39,713 nucleotides of DNA from Deltaproteobacteria bacterium (GTDB taxonomy: Bacteria; Desulfobacterota; Desulfuromonadia; Geobacterales; Geobacteraceae), in assembly GCA_021847245.1 (NCBI GenBank), contig JAJZUC010000019.1, forward strand, positions 1 to 39,713, in the 5' to 3' direction. The position numbers and the translations under genes were made by a program. Positions 39,135 through 39,713 of the stretch are shown here, piece after piece (position 1 is the first letter of the stretch; every line of letters starts with the position of its first letter). The notes under the pieces were generated by a model. It had not been told where the DNA came from, searched no databases, and worked only from the letters and a program-made list of their open reading frames with translations.

Positions 39135-39698
39135 TCAGGCCCGGGAGATGAAGCGGTAGTCGCGGGTGTCGACCTTGATCTTCTCGCCGATTTCCAGATA
39201 GGGGGGGACCTGGAGGGTGAGGCCGGTTTCGAGGGTCGCCTCCTTGGTCTGGGCGGTGGCGGTGGCGTTCTTGATGACCGGCGGGGTGTCGATGATGGTG
39301 AGCTCCACCACCTGGGGCGGGTCGACGCTGACCATCCGTTCCTGGAAGATGCCGAGGGTGACCTCGGTGCCGTCCACGAGGTAGTACCGGATTGCCTCGA
39401 AGGCCTCGGCGTCCATCTCGAACTGCTCGTAGGTCTCCAGGTCCATGAAGACCCCTTGGGCGCCGTCGGCGTAGAGGAACTGTCCCTTGTGGCGCTCGAA
39501 GTCGGCCTCCTCCACCTTGTCGCCGGAGCGGAAGGTCTTCTCCAGCACCTGGGCGGTGAGGAGGTTGCGGTACTTGGTCTTGACCATGGTGTTGGCCCCC
39601 CGGGCGGAGGGGGACTGGAAGTGGACGTCGAGGATGAGGCACGGCGCGCCGTCGAGCTTGATGACGAGGCCGCGCTTGAAGTCGGACGTGGTGAGCAT
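39135..39698 (-). CDS. efpL: Elongation factor P-like protein, EfpL/YeiP type
   Basis: This 187-residue protein has the three EF-P domains. The tip loop reads FQSPSARGANTMVKTK, which matches the SPTARGAAT loop of E. coli YeiP/EfpL and not the PGKGQA loop with modified Lys of classical EF-P. The C-terminal domain has ETGLTLQVPPYLEIGEKIKV. It would bind between the P and E sites and help ribosomes past proline-containing stalls. AAGGAG precedes the ATG at 39698. It is a host gene, transcribed toward tRNA-Phe. Many databases will simply call it elongation factor P. Confidence 0.93.
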   Translation of the reverse strand: MLTTSDFKRGLVIKLDGAPCLILDVHFQSPSARGANTMVKTKYRNLLTAQVLEKTFRSGDKVEEADFERHKGQFLYADGAQGVFMDLETYEQFEMDAEAFEAIRYYLVDGTEVTLGIFQERMVSVDPPQVVELTIIDTPPVIKNATATAQTKEATLETGLTLQVPPYLEIGEKIKVDTRDYRFISRA

Positions 39699-39713
39699 GA
39701 TGTGGTTCTCCTT

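Overview
The window holds an almost complete Mu-like transposable prophage (about 441 to 38858 or slightly beyond, left to right), integrated beside a host tRNA-Phe gene and an EF-P family gene. The GC-rich coding, the EfpL/YeiP-type factor and several short palindromic repeats that are read through inside genes fit a Geobacter-like member of the Desulfuromonadales. That assignment is inference.

Layout. 1-440 is left flank with a decayed coding remnant. 441-614 is the predicted left transposon end, with copies of a TTTGGCAGTA-type site that recur inverted at the right end (38822-38858). 685-2940 is the immunity and early-control region: a CI-type repressor and an unknown gene on the minus strand, a Ner/Cro-like gene on the plus strand, a minus-strand zinc-ribbon moron, and repeated CTAAGTGAC operators in front of the transposase. 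2940-5978 encodes the MuA-like DDE transposase and the MuB-like ATPase. 6059-12099 is the early/middle region: small DNA-binding and zinc proteins, DUF3164, GemA, an antirepressor module of the P1 c4/icd/ant type ending in a Rha protein, and a Mor/C activator closed by a terminator. 12175-15176 is lysis (endolysin, holin, overlapping spanin pair) and the Mu gp25/gp26/gp27 homologues. 15173-27724 holds terminase, a portal fused to the F-like head protein, a collagen-like fibre, protease with nested scaffold, capsid, sheath and tube. 27916-38531 is tail assembly chaperone, tape measure, baseplate and fibre. 38561-38858 is the right end.

How it works together. The repressor and operators should silence the transposase operon. 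After induction the early transcript makes A, B and the Mor/C-like activator, which would switch on late promoters. I see a shared late-promoter pattern (CGCTTCAG, then a TATC-containing -10) in front of lysozyme, the protease operon and the tail operon, which are the expected Plys, PI and tail positions.

The most unusual content is RNA. Two intergenic gaps of the early operon (8322-8409 and 10854-10934) each fold as a type II hammerhead ribozyme with the CUGAUGA and GAAA core, a 12-bp stem III, a UC cleavage position, and a possible loop I to stem II GGC/GCC contact. Between them lies a c4-like antisense RNA whose 3' part is complementary both to its own 5' part and to the ribosome-binding region of the next gene. 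RNA cleavage and antisense pairing may therefore both act on one early transcript.

Other points of note: a programmed -1 frameshift site (T TTT TTG, in phase) in the tail assembly chaperone, a nonsense codon that cuts a peptidase S74 chaperone domain off a fibre gene, a G9 tract that breaks a small early gene, and at least six short palindromic repeats, several inserted in frame in phage genes. I found no recognisable anti-phage defence cassette, CRISPR array or insertion sequence.
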